Source: Azospira inquinata (GTDB taxonomy: Bacteria > Pseudomonadota > Gammaproteobacteria > Burkholderiales > Rhodocyclaceae). From it: a stretch of 64,000 bases of DNA. A program made the translations under genes and the position numbers. Location: contig NZ_CP064782.1 of the NCBI RefSeq assembly GCF_018905915.1, positions 1 through 64,000 on the forward strand, read 5' to 3'. The notes under the pieces were generated by a model. That model ran no database searches. It was not told the DNA's origin and saw only the letters and a program-made list of their open reading frames with translations. Numbering within the stretch: the stretch's first letter is position 1; every line of letters starts with the position of its first letter. Positions 61,261 through 64,000 of this stretch are shown here, in pieces.

Positions 61261-62187
61261 TCAGGCGCCCTCTTCCCGGGCCGGTTCTGCCCGGGCGGAA
61301 AGCAGGCTGGCCAGAGCCACCAGGGCACCTCCCAGCCACTCCCGGGCCGCCAGACCCTCTCCCGCCAGAAACCAAGCCCCCAGGGCGGCAAACACCAGCT
61401 CCGTGAGCATAATCACAATGGCCCGGTTGGCGGGGGTCAAGGCCATGCCGTATTGCACCGCCCCATTGGCCAGGAGAATGGCCGCCCCCACTCCCAACAC
61501 GCCCAACCCTAAGGCCGGCGTCAAAGGGGAAACGGTCCCGCCGGGGAAAAGCCCGGCGGGCAAGGCCAGGGCCCCCAGCCCAACCAGAAGCACCGCCGCA
61601 AACAAGGCCAGGCTGCGGTTCTGGACTGGCACCCGGGCCACCTTGCGACTTAATACGTTGGAGAGGGCAAAACAGAAACCACAACCCAAGCCCATCCACT
61701 CTTCCCAACGGGCGGGCCAGGGCCAGCCCAGCTCGGGGCGCCACAACATAACCACCGCCCCCGCCAGGGAGAGGGCCACTACTCCCCAACCGGCCCGGCT
61801 CAGCCGCTCCCCCAGCAACCAGCGGGACAGGCCCACGGTCCATAAGGGGGCTAGATAAAACAGCAGCATGACCCGCATCACCGGCCCGGACAGGGTGGCG
61901 AGCACATAGCCTGTATTGCACAGGGCACCGCTCAAAGCCATGGCGATGAGCCAGCCGCCCTGGCCCGAAGGACAGACAGGCCGGGCCAGCCCCCGGCCCC
62001 AGACGAGCAGGCCCAGCACCAGCGCCACGGCATAGGTGCCCACGGTGGCAGGCAGGCCGGGGAGCCCGGCCCGGGCCAGCAAACGATAGGGATACCACAT
62101 CACCCCCCAGGTGGCCGCCGCCAGCAACAGGGCGCCGGTGGGGGGGAATGCTTTTGCCCCCAGCCCCGGACCTTTATAATTCGCCAT
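61261..62187 (-). CDS. EamA/DMT-family transporter
   Basis: A 308-residue inner-membrane protein with about ten hydrophobic helices in two EamA repeats (first from about 17 to 138, second from about 155 to 295). Typical DMT features are seen: helix 1 with ATWGVMWYPYRLLARAG, and in the fourth helix PVMRVMLLFYLAPLWT. Substrates range from amino acids to nucleotide sugars; none can be named. Its first codons overlap the promoter region of the divergent dapC. Confidence 0.88.
   Translation of the reverse strand: MANYKGPGLGAKAFPPTGALLLAAATWGVMWYPYRLLARAGLPGLPATVGTYAVALVLGLLVWGRGLARPVCPSGQGGWLIAMALSGALCNTGYVLATLSGPVMRVMLLFYLAPLWTVGLSRWLLGERLSRAGWGVVALSLAGAVVMLWRPELGWPWPARWEEWMGLGCGFCFALSNVLSRKVARVPVQNRSLALFAAVLLVGLGALALPAGLFPGGTVSPLTPALGLGVLGVGAAILLANGAVQYGMALTPANRAIVIMLTELVFAALGAWFLAGEGLAAREWLGGALVALASLLSARAEPAREEGA
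62152..62180 (+). promoter_or_regulatory. dapC promoter
   Basis: TTTTGC, 17-bp spacer, TATAAT, with a perfect -10. The -10 ends 27 bases before the dapC GTG start. It overlaps the first codons of the divergent transporter gene. Confidence 0.65.
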
Positions 62188-62207
62188 TTACCTCATACCC
62201 TTCCGCC

Positions 62208-63401
62208 GTGAACCCCCATCTCTCCCAGCTCCAGCCCTACCCTTTTGAAAAGCTGCGCCAGTTGTTCAAGGGCGTCACGCCTAACCCGGCTTACCGGGAA
62301 ATCAAGTTATCCATCGGCGAGCCCAAGCACGCCACCCCCGAATTCATCAAAACCGCCCTCACCGACCATCTGGGAGGCCTGGCCAATTATCCCACGACCC
62401 AGGGAACACCCGCCCTGCGCCAGGCAATCACCGCCTGGCTGGAGCGCCGTTACGGCCTGGAACAGCTGGACCCGGATCGCCACGTGGTGCCGGTGAATGG
62501 TTCCCGGGAAGCCCTTTTTTCCTTTGCCCAGGCGGTCATTGACCCCAGCAAGGGCGCCACGCCCCTGGTGGTAAGCCCCAACCCCTTCTATCAAATTTAC
62601 GAAGGGGCCGCCTATCTGGCCGGGGCCGAGCCCCGCTTCCTCAATACCCTGCCGGAGCACCATTTCTCCCTGGATCTGGACGCCCTGTCCCCGGAAGAAT
62701 GGACCCGGGTGCAGTTGCTCTACGTCTGCTCCCCCGGCAATCCCACGGGCAAGGTGCTGGATTTGGAAGACTGGCGTCAGCTGTTCGCCCTGGCGGACAA
62801 GTACGGCTTCATCATCGCCTCCGACGAGTGCTATTCGGAAATCTATTTCGACGAAGCCACGCCGCCCCTGGGGGGGCTGGAAGCGGCCAAGCGCCTGGGC
62901 CGGGGCATGGAACGGCTGGTGATGTTCTCCTCCCTCTCCAAGCGCTCCAATGTGCCGGGCCTGCGTTCTGGCTTCGTGGCCGGAGATCCGGACATCCTCA
63001 AGCAATTCCTGCTCTACCGCACCTACCACGGCTGCGCCATGAATCCGGCGGTTCAGGCCGCCTCCGTAGCCGCCTGGGGAGACGAGGCCCACGTCCGGGA
63101 AAACCGGCGCCTTTACCGGGAGAAATTTGCCCGGCTTACCCCCCAGATTGCCGGGGCTCTGGACACGGCCATGCCGGACGCCAGCTTCTACCTCTGGGCC
63201 CGCACCCCCCTGTCGGACACGGATTTCGCCCGGCGCCTGCTCGCCGACTATAATGTGGTCGTCCTGCCCGGGAGCTATCTGGCCCGGGAGGCCCGGGGGG
63301 TCAATCCGGGAGAAAATTTCATCCGCATCGCCCTGGTGGCGTCCCTGGAAGAATGCCAGGAAGCCGCTGACCGGCTGTGCCAGTTCGTGCAACACCTCTA
63401 A
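62208..63401 (+). CDS. dapC: N-succinyldiaminopimelate aminotransferase DapC
   Basis: A PLP-dependent class I aminotransferase of 397 residues for the succinylase branch of lysine/diaminopimelate synthesis. Visible: LSIGEPKHATPEFI near 33, the PLP-phosphate region (NGSREALFSFAQ near 93), YVCSPGNPTGKV near 175, ASDECYSEIYFDE near 204 and the PLP lysine in SSLSKRSNVPGLRSGFVAGD near 245. I chose the GTG at 62208; longer starts lie upstream of the promoter. It is followed after 24 bp by dapD, which makes its precursor, so the pathway is one operon. Confidence 0.93.
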   Translation: MNPHLSQLQPYPFEKLRQLFKGVTPNPAYREIKLSIGEPKHATPEFIKTALTDHLGGLANYPTTQGTPALRQAITAWLERRYGLEQLDPDRHVVPVNGSREALFSFAQAVIDPSKGATPLVVSPNPFYQIYEGAAYLAGAEPRFLNTLPEHHFSLDLDALSPEEWTRVQLLYVCSPGNPTGKVLDLEDWRQLFALADKYGFIIASDECYSEIYFDEATPPLGGLEAAKRLGRGMERLVMFSSLSKRSNVPGLRSGFVAGDPDILKQFLLYRTYHGCAMNPAVQAASVAAWGDEAHVRENRRLYREKFARLTPQIAGALDTAMPDASFYLWARTPLSDTDFARRLLADYNVVVLPGSYLAREARGVNPGENFIRIALVASLEECQEAADRLCQFVQHL

Positions 63402-63425
63402 AAACCCACAACGGAAAACATCGCA

Positions 63426-64000
63426 ATGGAAGACTTGCAGCAGATTATTGAAGACGCCTGGGAAAACCGCAGTTCCCTCCAACCCGGAACCGCCCCGGCC
63501 CGCATCGGCGAAGCCGTGGCCCAAGTGCTTGAAGCCCTGGACAAGGGACAACGACGGGTGGCAGAAAAAATCAACGGGGAATGGGTCACCCACCAATGGC
63601 TGAAAAAGGCTGTTCTGCTGTCCTTCCGCCTGGAAGACAACCGGGTTATGGACAACGGCCTGCTGCGCTATTTCGACAAGGTGCCGAGCAAGTTCTCCAG
63701 CTACGATCAGGAACAATTTATCCGGGGCGGCTTCCGGGTCGTGCCCCCCGCCACCGCCCGGCGCGGCAGCTACATCGCCAAGAACGTGGTGCTCATGCCT
63801 TCCTACGTGAATATCGGCGCCTATGTGGATGAAGGCACCATGGTGGATACCTGGGCCACCGTGGGCTCCTGCGGCCAGATCGGCAAGAACGTGCACCTCT
63901 CCGGCGGGGTGGGCATCGGCGGTGTGCTGGAACCCCTGCAAGCCAATCCCACCATCATCGAAGACAACTGCTTCATCGGCGCCCGTTCCGAAGTGGTGGA
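63426..64000 (+). CDS. dapD: Tetrahydrodipicolinate N-succinyltransferase DapD (partial)
   Basis: The first 191 codons of DapD, cut by the window end. DapD adds succinyl to tetrahydrodipicolinate in the diaminopimelate/lysine pathway. Visible: an N-terminal helical domain ([18 protein letters not shown]) and the start of the hexapeptide-repeat beta-helix ([20 protein letters not shown], then [20 protein letters not shown]). Family members are about 270 residues, so about 80 are missing. Directly downstream of dapC. Confidence 0.95.
   Translation, partial: MEDLQQIIEDAWENRSSLQPGTAPARIGEAVAQVLEALDKGQRRVAEKINGEWVTHQWLKKAVLLSFRLEDNRVMDNGLLRYFDKVPSKFSSYDQEQFIRGGFRVVPPATARRGSYIAKNVVLMPSYVNIGAYVDEGTMVDTWATVGSCGQIGKNVHLSGGVGIGGVLEPLQANPTIIEDNCFIGARSEVV

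Overview
The window is a high-GC chromosomal segment of a betaproteobacterium. I infer Rhodocyclales (Azospira/Dechlorosoma-like) from the gene order of the envelope and translation block (rpsB-tsf-pyrH-frr-uppS-cdsA-dxr-rseP-bamA-skp-lpxD-fabZ-lpxA-lpxB-rnhB), the smc-zipA-ligA block, ppsA/ppsR, and the carriage of ZipA, GlnD and a GlrK/GlrR-type two-component system. Coding density is high. Most genes are core and intact. Overlapping starts are common and often use TTG or GTG (skp, rseP, cdsA, glnD, rnhB, def, dapC).

Layout. 1-3.4 kb: trmJ (cut by the window edge), suhB and a Cache-type chemoreceptor. 3.4-5.4 kb: an intergenic stretch with an orphan terminator, then three glycine-zipper envelope genes in one operon. 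5.4-9.1 kb: glrK, a QseG-like lipoprotein gene and glrR. Between glrR and the glycine-zipper operon lie a near-consensus sigma-54 promoter and TGTC-N10-GACA activator sites, so the regulator and its probable target sit side by side. 9.4-13.8 kb: a transporter/kinase/receiver fusion protein and a translationally coupled LuxR-type response regulator. 13.8-15.2 kb: cbpA-cbpM behind a good heat-shock (sigma-32) promoter. 15.3-16.5 kb: an HD-GYP-type protein.

16.5-21.6 kb is accessory, AT-richer DNA. Its right part (18.12-21.63 kb) is bounded by a 15-bp direct repeat of the 3' end of guaA, including the stop codon. It carries two coupled genes of unknown function, one with a C-terminal phospholipase-D-like region, and no integrase. 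The probable old guaA terminator now lies about 3.5 kb from guaA, beyond the outer repeat, and the island supplies a replacement terminator. This is the best candidate in the window for an undescribed (perhaps defence) system.

21.6-32.3 kb: guaB-guaA, a DUF4124 protein, rnfH-ratA divergent from smpB, a TRIC-type channel, ppsA with a small NfeD-like gene, divergent ppsR, a TrmH-family methylase and rnhB. 32.3-45.9 kb: the lipid A, outer-membrane assembly, isoprenoid, phospholipid and translation cluster, transcribed leftward from an rpsB promoter with a structured leader. 46.3-49.7 kb: map-glnD. 49.8-59.9 kb: def, an MTA/MTI phosphorylase and hpt, galU, ligA-zipA-smc. 60.3-64 kb: a YecA/SEC-C protein, a DMT transporter, and dapC-dapD running off the end. 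I saw no rRNA, tRNA, IS element or CRISPR array.
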